This document shows positions 51,655 through 63,982 of a stretch of DNA of 64,000 nt, piece by piece (positions within the stretch are counted from its first letter, which is position 1; each line of letters starts with the position of its first letter). This stretch comes from Paramicrosporidium saccamoebae (lineage: Eukaryota; Rozellomycota). The position numbers and the translations under genes are program-made. The notes below the pieces were generated by a model that saw nothing but the letters and a program-made list of their open reading frames with translations, had not been told where the DNA came from and made no database searches. The DNA lies in NCBI GenBank assembly GCA_002794465.1, contig MTSL01000174.1, positions 44,484 to 108,483 of the forward strand, read 5' to 3'.

Positions 51655-52236
51655 ATGTGTGGGAGATTCTGGCGATCTACAACTCTCTCGGTGGCATCGT
51701 TCTTGTTAGATTCAGTTGCACTTCTCGGCGGAATCCACCAGCCCATATTGAGAGAGCTCTACTGGCTCCATCCTCCGCATGTCTTTCCATTTGGTTTGTG
51801 GAACCACGCGGGTACGCCAAAGCTGGCGCTTTTTGTTCTGATTTGGACTCTGCGGATATTGGCACTGGGGAGATGGGTCATGGCGCTCGGATTTATACGA
51901 TTTCTCTACGTTTTCCATGGCCATCGCTATACCTGCGAGACTCGCACAGCAACAATCTCAAAAATACTCCTCGCCCTAAGCGCCTTGCGATTGCTTTTCG
52001 GAGTGGTACTTTGTGGTCTGTTCTGGTGTGTATACGTTCCAACTGTTCTTCCGTATGCTTCGCTAAGTAATCTGACGAGTCTGATCTCGAGGGGCCTGAT
52101 TGGCCCTGCGACATTTACAACAATGTCATCCACAGTTCTGGATGTGGGTGCTGTCATAATGAGTACATATTATCTCTGTCGTCAGGAACAATGGCGGAAA
52201 TTCAATCACGAAATGTCGCTCTTGGCCTGGCCATGA
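51655..52236 (+). CDS. Multi-pass membrane protein, unknown
   Basis: From the ATG at 51655 the protein has 193 residues; the frame is open up to 51544. Four or five hydrophobic segments are visible: STTLSVASFLLDSVALLGGI, LALFVLIWTLRILALGRWV, ILLALSALRLLFGVVLCGLFWCVYV, and a weaker one near the C-terminus (LDVGAVIMSTYYL). Loops are rich in Arg and His. I recognise no family. It follows CK2 beta on the same strand by 263 bp and converges on the Nup98-Nup96 gene. Confidence 0.5.
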   Translation: MCGRFWRSTTLSVASFLLDSVALLGGIHQPILRELYWLHPPHVFPFGLWNHAGTPKLALFVLIWTLRILALGRWVMALGFIRFLYVFHGHRYTCETRTATISKILLALSALRLLFGVVLCGLFWCVYVPTVLPYASLSNLTSLISRGLIGPATFTTMSSTVLDVGAVIMSTYYLCRQEQWRKFNHEMSLLAWP

Positions 52237-52567
52237 GCTGGCCATTAATTGTCCGTGAGGTGTCATTTTGTCACTTGAGCAATCCCGCTTTGCAATTGGA
52301 TGTTTGAGCTGTTCACAATTCTTCAATTAATATTCATCGCCAAGTCCCAATAAATCAAAATTTATTCTCACAGTGAATAGAATGGGATCAGTGAGTGGAA
52401 CAATGTTCGTGAGTCAATAGACATTGGTTTACTGCTAAGCAACACAAAAATGATAGTTGCGAGACGGCATAACTATGTTCTGGGGATTCCAATGAAGAGC
52501 CTTATTACTGACCTCAATTATATTTACAATAATGAGGCTTTTGAATCGTAAATATCTACTCCCTCAT
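52237..52567. other. Convergent 3' flanks, no gene seen
   Basis: This AT-rich stretch lies between the 3' ends of the membrane protein and the Nup98-Nup96 gene. A CAATAAATCAAAATTT stretch at about 52349 is a possible poly(A) signal for the plus-strand gene. No ORF, repeat or RNA is supported. Confidence 0.5.
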
Positions 52568-55500
52568 TTATTCGGCAGATAGCTGGTTAAGAAGACCTAG
52601 ACGCTGATCCAGAGTCAACAATTGCAAGAGTGACGGATCATAGTTGGATTTCACAAAGCTCCCAGCAATCAGAGAAATGGCTGCTCTTTCACGCAGATCC
52701 GCAGGACGAAAACTGAGAATCTGCGCAATCATCCCACTTTTGGGTATGCTATCCGTCCAGAGGTAAGCACAAATCAGCGTCACTCCAAAGAGATCCTTTG
52801 CAGGGACACGACAGCAAATCCTCTCACAGAGTTCAGTGGCTTCTGTAATTTTATCTTGGAGTATATAGTCAACTAGTAAGCCTCTCGAAGCTTCCTGCGC
52901 TTCCTCGTACATTTCCGCTTCAATTAGTGAATCTACCTGCCCCAAAGTATCGCTCAGATATCCGGCTTTCCATGCTCTAAATATGTTAATGTTTGCCATC
53001 CTTGCATATGATTCGTCTTGCTGCCGATACACATGTATGACAGGCAGCATGCATAGTTCAGAATGGCTCTTGATGAACGGGCCGATTGAGAGATTAATGA
53101 TCCTCGCCGCCAAATTCCATTGTCCTGTGGCAAGCAACTGGCCTGCAAGCTGTTTCTTAATAATTTGAAATAATGGCGCCCCAACTGGGTCATTGTGGAG
53201 AGCGATTGAGTGAGCGATAATGTAGGAACGGGTCCAGTCCCGGGGATCTCTCGGCTTCAGGGCCCTTAGAAGATGCTGCTGCTCGCCACAGACATTGTAT
53301 TTTAAAAAGTTCCACAAAAAGTCGCCTTCAATGCAAATTGCCCGTACAGCGGTGGCCAAATTACTTGGCGGATAATGCATCGCGGCAAGTAATATCCCTT
53401 CCCAGGGAAGATTAAAATCGTGACTGACACGTCCTGATAAGAGTGACAAGGTGAAGCGCTCTATTGCAGGAGCTGACGATGGCAGCAGCTCCAGTTGAAC
53501 GGCGGCGAGGGTGCACAGTGCATTGGCATAAGAGTCACCGGAACGGTTTTTGAGCGATGCCATGACTGCCAGGCGATCCAGACCAGCAAATGCAAGCAAT
53601 TCGTTCACATCTGCCAACTCGGCTCTACATATTGATGCCAGCTTATGATCCGAAAGTTTAGCTGCTATGCGGTTCTTGAGCCAAGCCAGCAAATCCTCTC
53701 GAGATCCGCTCTTCAAAATGGAAATCAGGGCCAAGGCTTTGTCAATTTCATCATCAGCGGCATCTTTCAGTTCAAGTTTGATGGGATCAACTGTCAACGA
53801 AGGAGGCGACAGAATTGTCCAAATTGAGCTAACACGATATCTCGAAATTAAACCTGATCCGTCCGGGAGCCAGCATAGCGAAAATCTCCTCCCGGCACTA
53901 GCAGTTTTGGCATGGTGAAAAGTGAGTGCTTCCCATTCGGGTGTCTAGGAAGAATTAATTTATTACTCTCTACACATGCTGTACCTTGGTGATACTTTGG
54001 TGTTGGTCTGATTCATTGTAGTCAGTCAAACCATAGGACGAAAAATGGTCCACACGGAACACCCAGGTTCCCGAGTCTGGTAGGTAATCCACAAATTGAG
54101 TATCCGGCATGCTCTTTAGACGGTCAATGTGTGTTTGCAGACGCGGATCTCCCATGTCTCGAATCGGCTGACGGTCTGCCTTACTCACACACCAACAACG
54201 CTCGAGACGTACTTCAGCTGCCACATTCAAGCCTGTTCCAACGGCGGGCTTTTCATCCTCGGGAAACTCGTCATCGGGATAAAGGGTGACGAGACGCGGC
54301 TCAAAAACAACAATCCTGTCAAAAATGTCGCTCAAAGCAATCTTGGTCAAATCAACTGGCTGGAGGAAGCGAACCTGTCCAATTCCACGCTGGCCAATGG
54401 TGAAATTTTGCACTGAACAAAGTTGAGCATATGGCAGCTTGCGCAGGGTGACGTCGTTGGGAATCAGAAACTTTTCACCAAAAGTGTCATTCTCACCGGC
54501 TGCTGGAGTGGAGGGCAATTCAGAAAAGCTGGCGACCCGACTTAGGCTGGCAAGACGGGAGCCAGATGCAGGCGTTGGGGGTGCATCACTCACCACCAGC
54601 TTCTTTGCAGACACGCGCTTGGGAAGGACAAACCCTGTCAGAGTCACAAGCGAGCCACCAGTGTGATTAGAAACTTCGGATGGAGGTTGGAGTCTGAATG
54701 AAGCCCGAGGCGTAAATCGGGCTGGGGAGCGCTGTGACGCAGTCTTTTCTCCAGCAGATCCAGTAGGGGGCGCAGCCTTTGGAGTGCTCAATGCAGCTGG
54801 AATTGGGGGCTTGATGGACAGAGATTCTGCAGAAATCAAAGGCATATTGCTTTGGACAGCAGCAGTTGAGGTAGCACTTGGGAACATGGGAGCAGTTGGT
54901 GCATTTGCGGCGCCTCCAAGATTAAACGAAAATCCACCCGAAGGCTGGGTCGTTGTCGGAGCAGAGGTTCCAAATGAAAAAGACGGCGCTGCAGGCTGAG
55001 CTGCGGGCTGTGTTCCGCCCAAATTAAAAGAAAAGCCACTGGAGGGAGGAGCCACCGGAGCCGCTGTACCAAATAAACTCGTTTGCTGTTGCTGTGCAGG
55101 AGCATTGAATGAAAAGCCACCAGCCTGGGCGGGTTGCTGCTGTTGCGGTTGCTGTTGTGGGCGAGATTGAGCGCCAAATGAAAATAGTCCAGCAGCTGGT
55201 TGGGCTTGCTGAGTAGGAGCAGCACCGAAAAGACCTCCTGAAGGGGCACCAAAAGTCGACGGTTGAGCAGGAGCGGCAGTGTTGGAACCAAATCCAAATC
55301 CAGTAGTAGCTGGCTTTGCGAACAAACCGCCAGACTGTGTATTGGTCGAAGGGAGTGTCCCAAACGATCCCGTATTGCCAGCACCTCCAAAGAGACTTCC
55401 ACTTCCCCCTCCGACTGTAGTCAGAGTTCCTGGCTGAGTACCAAAGCCTGTAGTTGTGGCCGGTTTTCCAAATGCACCAAAGCCAGTGGCAGCCGGTTGC

Positions 55501-56117
55501 TGAGTGCTTTGGGGTGCTCCGAAAAGACCTCCAGAGGGCTGCTGGGTATTCGATGGTTGATTCATGCCTCCAAAGGCACCAAAATTTGTGGTTGAGGGCT
55601 GCGCTGCTTGTGCAGGAGCACCAAAGTACTGATTGTTGGGCTGGGCGCCAAACGTCCCCGTGTTTCCTCCAAACGTTCCTGTGTTTCCTCCAAACACACC
55701 GGCATTTCCTCCAAACATATTATTAGAGGGCGCAGCAGGAGGTGCGGGCGCTCCAAAAATTCCTGCAGAAGAATTGAACCCAGAAGAAGGAACTGGCTGG
55801 CCGACTGCACCAAATGGCGCAGAGCTTCCCTTTCGACCCGCCAAATAATCCTCTAAGCGTAGCTCTTCCAAGCTCTTCTTTTCATAAGAGGGCATTGCAG
55901 TGATCGTGTGTAGCGAAATGTTTACATCATTCTCCAGACCCGTAGTCACGGAATAGCGAGGGGGAGCGCCCATGCCTGTCGACGCTCCGCCGAATTGAGT
56001 GGCTGGCGCACCAAACCCGCCGGGAGTACCAAAAGCAAAGCTATTTGTTTGCTGAGTTGGCTGTGGAGTGCCGAATGGAGTTGCTGTGCCTCCAGGAGTT
56101 CCGAATGGACGAAACAT
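52568..56117 (-). CDS. NUP98: Nup98-Nup96 (Nup145-type) nucleoporin precursor
   Basis: Exons 53985-56117 and 52568-53944 (40-nt intron) give 1169 residues. The N-terminal 480 residues are FG/GLFG repeats with FGxPGG and QQ-rich spacers. The autoproteolytic domain ends VFRVDHFSSYGLTDY, where the HF-S site cleaves the chain. After the intron comes EWEALTFHHAKTASAG, FSLCWLPDGSGLI and then a helical solenoid: the Nup96/Nup145C scaffold. Cleavage yields a mobile FG nucleoporin and a Y-complex member. Without the intron a stop at 53970 would end the protein after Nup98, so two separate genes would be called in error. The stop TAA is in AATAAA. Confidence 0.88.
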
Positions 56118-56470
56118 GACTAAATGCCCACCACTGACCAGGGCGCGGAGAAAGACCAATCAATTTATTTGTAAAATGTGCTGCAATAATAGGTACAGGA
56201 GAGGAGCGATTAAATGTACGTGGATTGGCTGTATAGACGTGAGATTGGCATTACACACCAAGATTTAGCGTATCAGGGTGTTGATGGGTAAACTTGCCTG
56301 TATTAAAGTATAGGGCTTCTTTATAGGTGGCCATTCTTAATATAAGCAGACTGGACTGTGGGGCCGCTATCTGGGTCGGACTCACCAATAGTAAGTAGAT
56401 TCTGTTTAAAACAGGGTTTAACGTACTGAGATTTCATGTAGCAAGCTTTTACGTATTAAGGCTTGATCAA
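56118..56470. other. Intergenic with a two-copy dispersed element
   Basis: No gene is seen between the Nup98 start and the MAPR 3' end. At about 56286-56385 there is a segment with GGTAAACTTG, TATTAAAG, TTCTTTATAGGT, CCAT and CTGGACTGTGGG..CGCTATC. A related segment lies at about 59652-59735. It could be a small noncoding RNA or an old insertion; I cannot tell which. Confidence 0.4.
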
Positions 56471-57103
56471 CTATTGTTTCTCAAACATTTCCTCGACATC
56501 AGAATCCGCTTCCACATCAGCATCAAATGCTTTGGAAGCGTCCTTTAATTGCTGCTCAAAATCTATCGATTCCAAGATTGCACCATGCACAACTTCAGGT
56601 TGATCTTCTTGGCCACTACCACCCCAAGAATGATTGGGTACCAGAGTTCCCACTCGAGGATATTTGAAATCAAAAAACGCCACCCAATCATTCAGGATCG
56701 AGCGCTCCTTATCGGTTAGATCGATTAATTCGTCCCACCCTTGGAGTGAATCAGTCTTGAGTTGCGGAATTATATGGGTCGCTAAAGAGCGAGATGCATC
56801 TCGACCTGCTAAGGCAGCATAGGATCCGCCTGGCCCGTAGTGATGACGTCCAGTAGTGACATCGTAGATTCGCTGATCCACTGCAATTAGAACATGTTCT
56901 AGCTCATCTCCATTGTATGGTAACAGCTCATCTAGTGTATAGTCCCGGTATTTGAGGGTTGTTGGTGGGATTTTCATGACAGGCCCCTTCTTGGCCTCTG
57001 GCTTGTTCTTCGTGTCTGTTGTCAGATATCCCAGTAGCCAGTAAGCCACGAAAATGTTAAAGACAAAGAGTGCGATGCCATATGGCCCGGAGAGAAACGA
57101 CAT
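56471..57103 (-). CDS. DAP1: MAPR-family heme protein (PGRMC1/Dap1-like)
   Basis: The protein has 210 residues from the ATG at 57103, which puts one membrane span (GIALFVFNIFVAYWLLGYL) at the N-terminus; the frame is open far upstream but overlaps Coq5. The cytochrome b5-like MAPR domain runs from YTLDELLPYNG to the end and has IYDVTTGRHHYGPGGSYAAL and AGRDASRSLATH. The Tyr residues of this block bind heme. Such ER proteins activate cytochrome P450 enzymes such as Erg11. The tail is acidic (DVEADSDVEEMFEKQ), resembling the CK2-site tail of PGRMC1. The Coq5 ATG is 60 bp away, head to head. Confidence 0.85.
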   Translation of the reverse strand: MSFLSGPYGIALFVFNIFVAYWLLGYLTTDTKNKPEAKKGPVMKIPPTTLKYRDYTLDELLPYNGDELEHVLIAVDQRIYDVTTGRHHYGPGGSYAALAGRDASRSLATHIIPQLKTDSLQGWDELIDLTDKERSILNDWVAFFDFKYPRVGTLVPNHSWGGSGQEDQPEVVHGAILESIDFEQQLKDASKAFDADVEADSDVEEMFEKQ

Positions 57104-57163
57104 GAGCTGCTCAAGAGTGTATTCCGAATCCAGCTTAAGTGGTCGCAATTTGATTGGGTCCGC

Positions 57164-58044
57164 ATGAATTGGATAATTAAAGCTGTAGTGAAACAAAGGC
57201 CACCACGTATATGTAGCCTTTTGGCGTCCTCGTACGCGACAAAGGTGCCATTTGGCTTCAGAGAGGTGGAAGAATCCGAGAAATACAATCTTGGCACAAA
57301 CCTTCAATGGCGCTAATGTGTGTAGTGAGAGAAGTTTTCGAGAGGGTGGCGAGCAAGTATGATTTGATGAACGACGTGATGACTGCAGGAATTCATCGTC
57401 TCTGGAAGGACCAGTTTGCTGCCCATACACATCCTGTAAACGGCGCCAAGGTTCTTGATGTGGCCGGAGGTACCGGCGATATTGCATTCCGACTCATTTC
57501 CAATGCGAATAAGCGTGCTGTTTATGACTATTCTGTGACTGTTCTGGACATTAACGAAAAGATGTTAGAGGTTGGAAAGCAGCGTGCGACACAGAGGGGG
57601 CTAACGCGGGGATTAAGTTGGGTGGTGGGAAATGCGGAACAACTTTCTTTCCCTGACAACACTTTTGACGTTTACACTGTCGCTTTTGGAATTAGAAATT
57701 GTACGCATATCGACAAAGTCCTGAGTGAAGCATATCGAGTACTCAAGCCTGGTGGCAAGTTTTTGTGCCTGGAACTCTCGCCCGGTGCATTTCAAGACGC
57801 GCCGTTTTTGAAGTCCTTTTACGACAAATATTCATTTGAAATCGTGCCCATTTTGGGACAGCTATTTGCAGCAGATCGACAATCATACCAGTATCTAGTT
57901 GAAAGCATCAGAAGGTTCCCTGATCAGAAGAAATTCTCAGAAATGATTACCAATGCAAAATTTGAGCGAGTCTGCCACGAAAACTTGTTTAATGGAGTTG
58001 CGGCCATTCATTTTGCCTGGAAGCCAAAAGAACATGCGATGTAA
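57164..58044 (+). CDS. COQ5: Coq5, ubiquinone C-methyltransferase, mitochondrial
   Basis: Exons 57164-57293 and 57326-58044 give 282 residues. The intron is GC-AG (GCACAA...GTAG, 32 nt), the only non-GT donor I found. It is forced by frame, because it restores [34 protein letters not shown], the Coq5 start. The N-terminus (MNWIIKAVVKQRPPRICSLLASS) is a mitochondrial presequence. The SAM site is LDVAGGTGDIAFRL, and RNCTHIDKVL..AYRVLKPGG is the family motif. Coq5 makes the C-methyl group of ubiquinone on the matrix side of the inner membrane. Without the splice the start would wrongly be placed at 57307. Confidence 0.92.
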
Positions 58045-58221
58045 TGTGCTGCGGTGTGATGTGATTTCGTGTGGTGTGATGTAGTGGATTGATTACAATT
58101 GAATAGAATAAATCACAATGAGCATCAATGGATGAGAGAGGGATAAACCATCGTCGCTACCCATGAAGCAGCATAATATTTATTAAACAGTCGTAAACTA
58201 ATTCTCCCACCGCGCAACATT

Positions 58222-58737
58222 TTATTGGGCTGCGCTTTGGGTTCGGATTTGAAATACACATTGAGGAAAGGATGGAATCTCTGCAGTAACAGTGGTCACT
58301 ATGCCCATATTTGCAAGAGCACCGCGTAGCATTCCGCACGGGAAGGCAAGATACAGTACGGCCATTTTTGCCGTAGCGGGATTGCTGCCATCGACACTGA
58401 AGCGTGATATCCATTGAAAGTTTTGATCCTGTAGCACAAAGACGCCGCGGTGGTTAGTTTTTAAATTATCGATACCCTTACCAAAGGCAACCATCCAAAA
58501 TTCCTTGCATAAAAACTTGACGACATCTATTTGTTCAGGAAGTCGGGAGACTTGGGTTTGGGCAAGTAGTCTCTCGACCAGTCTCTGGCCAACCTGGTAT
58601 CCAAGCTGCTCTATCCTATAGAATGCAGCTTCGTGATCGTGCTCGTCTTCGGTTTTACTGTCTTCGAGCGCCTTGAATGCGACTTGCATAAAGAGGAGAT
58701 TGAAGGCCACTGCATTCACCTGGTCTACGCCGCTCAT
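58222..58737 (-). CDS. TRAPPC6: TRAPP subunit 6 (Trs33-like)
   Basis: The protein has 171 residues from the ATG at 58737. It matches TRAPPC6/Trs33: FYRIEQLGYQVGQRLVERL, IDVVKFLCKEFWMVAFGK, NLKTNHRGVFVLQD, FQWISRFSVDG and YLAFPCGMLRGALANMGI. These are bet3-like subunits of the TRAPP core that acts as GEF for Ypt1/Rab1. No intron is seen. The stop TAA lies in CAATAAAA. It is head to head with Fcf1, start codons 41 bp apart. Confidence 0.9.
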   Translation of the reverse strand: MSGVDQVNAVAFNLLFMQVAFKALEDSKTEDEHDHEAAFYRIEQLGYQVGQRLVERLLAQTQVSRLPEQIDVVKFLCKEFWMVAFGKGIDNLKTNHRGVFVLQDQNFQWISRFSVDGSNPATAKMAVLYLAFPCGMLRGALANMGIVTTVTAEIPSFPQCVFQIRTQSAAQ

Positions 58738-58778
58738 TGGTCGCGCCGCCAAGGCCGGGGCAACCGAATTTCACTATC

Positions 58779-59402
58779 ATGGGAGGCAAGAAGCCTTTGA
58801 AGAAGTTTGCAGTCAAAAAGGTGATCAACAAGAACACTGATACTCGAGTGTAAGCAGACTTGAATGATCTGTAACCTTTATGTAGTAAGGCTGTGCAGGA
58901 AAAAGTGAAGCGGCGGGAAGAGACGGAAGAGAATAGCAAGGTGCGAAATGTCCAACAGGTGGCGTCATCCCTCTTTTTTAAGCACAACACTGCGCTCGTT
59001 CCGCCATATCAAGTTCTGGTTGATACCAACTTTATCAACTTTTCTATCCAAAACAAACTAGACATCATGAAATCCATGATGGACTGCATGTACGCAGAGT
59101 GCAAGCCGTGCATCACTGACTGCGTCATGGGAGAGATAGAAAAGATGGGAAGCAAATTTCGCATCGCGCTTCGACTTGCCCGAGATGACCGTTTCGAGCG
59201 TCTACCCTGCATGCATAAAGGAACATATGCGGACGACTGTATTGTTCAGCGCGTCACTCAGCACCGTTGTTTTATTGTGGCTACCTGCGACAAGGGTCTC
59301 AAGCAACGACTGAGGAAGATTCCTGGTGTTCCGATCATGTACATTGCGGGTAGAAAGTATACAGTAGAGCAAATGCCTGAAGCATATGGAGTATTATATT
59401 AA
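58779..59402 (+). CDS. FCF1: Fcf1/Utp24, 18S rRNA processing endonuclease
   Basis: Exons 58779-58849 and 58886-59402 (36-nt intron) give 195 residues; human FCF1 has 198. The first exon is the basic tail [14 protein letters not shown]. The PIN domain has [40 protein letters not shown] and [23 protein letters not shown], with the acidic catalytic residues in place. Fcf1 cuts pre-rRNA at sites A1 and A2 in the SSU processome in the nucleolus. The intron is needed to join the conserved N-terminus. Confidence 0.93.
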
Positions 59403-59790
59403 AGCATAATTGCAGTTAGTGGGTTGTAGGTTGTGGGTAGCAGATAGTGGATATTGGGTAGTGGAAAAGCATACGCAGTATAATAAGCGATGGGCCAATT
59501 AGCATTTAAGAGACGATAATATTTCCCAAGATCAGACTAGAGACGAAAATTAATAAGATAACTCTCGCCTAAAGTGCTTGACAGTAAGTTCCTGTACGGT
59601 TGCTGTACCATCATGTAACACGGTGGAGAAGTACTGAAGCGTAGGGTGGGTTGGAAGGGCAAACTTGGGTTTATTAAAGGCGTCTTTATAGGTACTCATC
59701 CCTACCATGCTAGATTGTGGGATCACTATCAAGATTACCACATAATCTTATACTATTCAACATGGATTTTCATGTCCAAGGGCAGTTTAT
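59403..59790. other. Convergent 3' flanks with the second copy of a dispersed element
   Basis: No gene is seen. GT-rich imperfect repeats (GGGTTGTAGGTTGTGGGTAGCAG) lie at 59418-59465. The stretch at about 59652-59735 resembles the element at 56286-56385 (GGCAAACTTGGGTTTATTAAAG, GTCTTTATAGGT, ATTGTGGGATCACTATC). Confidence 0.4.
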
Positions 59791-60332
59791 TTACAGATTA
59801 ATTGTGTCAGTGATAGTCTCCTCGTCAAGCTGGCTGGATTGTGGGTCGAGTATCTCGGAAAAAGTGTCCAAGTCAAATGATATGGATGGAGATGTTTCCG
59901 GAAGATGGCTGGTTGGATGCATCGGCATCACTGGAGTTACATCTCTGTAGTCCAACGAAAGACTTTTAGTTCTCGGAGTATCGGAAAAGTCGCTAATAGC
60001 GGGATAGTAGAGCGCTGGATCGAATAGATAGGGATCACAACTGTACTCGTAAATCCATGAATCGCTCAATGCTCTGGGTCGAAAGTTTCCACGTCGACTG
60101 GACGGATCAACTACGACGTGTAAGCTCTTCATCACCACAACTTACCAGAAGGACAGAAGCGAGCGTAATGGCCAATACCTCCGCAGGCATAGCATTTCGG
60201 TGGATTGTCCACCAAGTACACGGACGGTAGCGATGTGCAGTGGCGCGCCCAATGGCCTTTACCGTGACACAGATAGCAGGTATTCCGGTCAACGGGCTGT
60301 TCCAAGTGATTTGTCGTATCCGTGTCCGTCAT
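59791..60332 (-). CDS. CCHC zinc-knuckle protein, Air1/2-like
   Basis: Exons 60146-60332 and 59791-60110 (35-nt intron) give 168 residues. Two CCHC zinc knuckles lie near the N-terminus: CYLCHGKGHWARHC and CYACGGIGHYARFC, spaced by a PSVYLVDNPP loop. The rest is unstructured, Ser/Asp/Thr-rich and acidic. Paired knuckles with this spacing occur in Air1/Air2 of the TRAMP complex and in other RNA-binding proteins. It may connect with the exosome cofactor Mpp6 in this window, but that is inference. The knuckles are seen directly; the ortholog is not certain. Confidence 0.7.
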
Positions 60333-60478
60333 TGATGATGGCCAAATAAGCTTTATTTTGTGAGCTAGCCAGTGGGGGCTTGATCAATAGGATCAGCTGG
60401 CTCGGGTTCTGGCGATTGGTCGGGAGGTTCGGATCGGTGATGTTCCTTGGGTAGAAGAAGCACAACTAGATGTAAGGC

Positions 60479-60842
60479 TCAAAGTAAAGACGGTATACAG
60501 ATCACAATGGCCAGTAGAGTGACGAGCAATAGAAAGATTAAAAAGTTGACCTTGAAGTTTTTCCACCAGAGCTTGCGCCGAACTGCAGCCGTATTTCGAC
60601 GGAAATGCACCGAGTTTTCGTTAATTGTGTCTACATACTAAGAAGGTGACGCTAAGAGCACTTGATCTTTCAGCCAAGCTCTGCAAGCTATCTCCGCGGT
60701 CAATAACAGTGTCCAGGTTGGCTTGCATAACATTGACCAATTTGCCCACATGGTCCTGCAGATGGGCCGTGTTCGGGCTAAGCTGTTCAGCAGACTTTTG
60801 TGGTTTCAGTGGGATGTTTGGATTTGGAGGGGTAGGGCTCAT
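60479..60842 (-). CDS. R-SNARE of the VAMP/synaptobrevin type
   Basis: Exons 60662-60842 and 60479-60630 (31-nt intron) give 110 residues. A Pro-rich N-terminus leads into the SNARE motif: VGKLVNVMQANLDTVIDRGDSLQSLAERS. The zero-layer Arg is in DRGDSL. The splice continues NTINENSVHFRRNTAAVRRK and then LWWKN, the juxtamembrane WW of synaptobrevins. One C-terminal anchor span (FLIFLLLVTLLAIVICIPSLL) ends the chain. There is no longin domain. It is a Snc1/VAMP2-like vesicle SNARE, target of the SNAP protein in this window. Confidence 0.88.
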
Positions 60843-60887
60843 TGCTGTGGACCTGTGCGTTGCACCAGTTATCAAGAGTCACGCCGA

Positions 60888-61416
60888 ATGCTGATTGGCC
60901 ACTTGAGCATGAAGTCGTCCATCGGCCGTTCTGTCCTTTCTGGCTTTTTGAAGAGGCGGCCAATTTCTCTTTGCCAAAAGGTATGAAGCGTAGTGTATTG
61001 TGTCATAAGGCAGTCATTATCGACCGCAAATGGAATTAAGGTGGTTTATCATGATGCGGACGGCAAGAAGATTACAGTGTATGGCGAAGAAGGGCAGGAT
61101 ATAATGAGGCTTGCTCATGAGAACGATATCGATTTAGAGGGCGCATGCGAAGGCTCCCTAGCATGCTCGACCTGTCATGTCATTGTGGATCCAAAGTACT
61201 ACTCGAACCTACCCGAGCCGTCAGATGAAGAAAATGACATGCTAGACCTAGCCTTTGGGCTCTGTGAAACGTACCAATACTCTTGAGTCTTATTAGTACA
61301 GGTCTCGTCTAGGATGCCAAGTAAAGCTACGAAAAGATTTAGATGGCATTACTGTGACAATACCTAGCGCAACGAGGAACATGGCCGTAGACGGCTACAA
61401 GCCCAAGCCTCATTAA
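60888..61416 (+). CDS. YAH1: Mitochondrial [2Fe-2S] ferredoxin (adrenodoxin/Yah1)
   Basis: Exons 60888-60980, 61014-61270 and 61302-61416 (33 and 31 nt introns) give 154 residues. The first exon is an Arg/Ser-rich presequence. The ferredoxin core has [18 protein letters not shown] (three cluster Cys), then the fourth Cys in [15 protein letters not shown], where the second intron falls inside ET|SRLGCQ. The tail YKPKPH is typical. Yah1 supplies electrons for iron-sulfur cluster, heme A and ubiquinone synthesis in the matrix. It is head to head with the SNARE, start codons 45 bp apart. Confidence 0.93.
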
Positions 61417-61519
61417 TAGATTGTTTTTATGAGGTTTTTGTGTGGGGAGGGTTCTTGGGAGATTAGCATGCAATTTGTAGCAAGACCTCAATACAAAAGT
61501 CTTTGATCCATCTACATGC

Positions 61520-61625
61520 TCCGTCTTAATCTCCACCTTAATCTTCACCTTGATTTTAATCTCCATCTTCACCTTAGTCTACATCTTACTTTTAATCCCC
61601 TTCTGAGTTCCCACCTCCACCCATA
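61520..61625. repeat. Pyrimidine-rich simple repeat
   Basis: Near-tandem TCTCCACCTTAATCTTCACCTT units (about 12 bp, CTTAATCTCCAC type) lie between the convergent ferredoxin and PCCA genes. Strand asymmetry is strong (C+T rich on plus). No coding role is seen. Confidence 0.6.
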
Positions 61626-61642
61626 CACGATACGTTTATTAC

Positions 61643-63811
<2,169 letters not shown>

Positions 63812-63982
63812 TGCAGCACTCCCCCGGCCGACCGCCGTATAAATCAGAAGGGTTAGATTGCGTTAAAATTTGCAAGTCCGCTTGTAACTATTTATAGTAG
63901 TTTGTAGTTTGCAGGGGCCAATAATATAAACTCACATGATCGGCTGACGACGGTTCAACGGATACACTATAAATAGCAGCAT

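Noticed and set aside
53970-56117. Nup98 as a separate gene ending at 53970
   Set aside because: The stop lies in a 40-nt GT-AG intron, and splicing joins it in frame to a Nup96-like domain.
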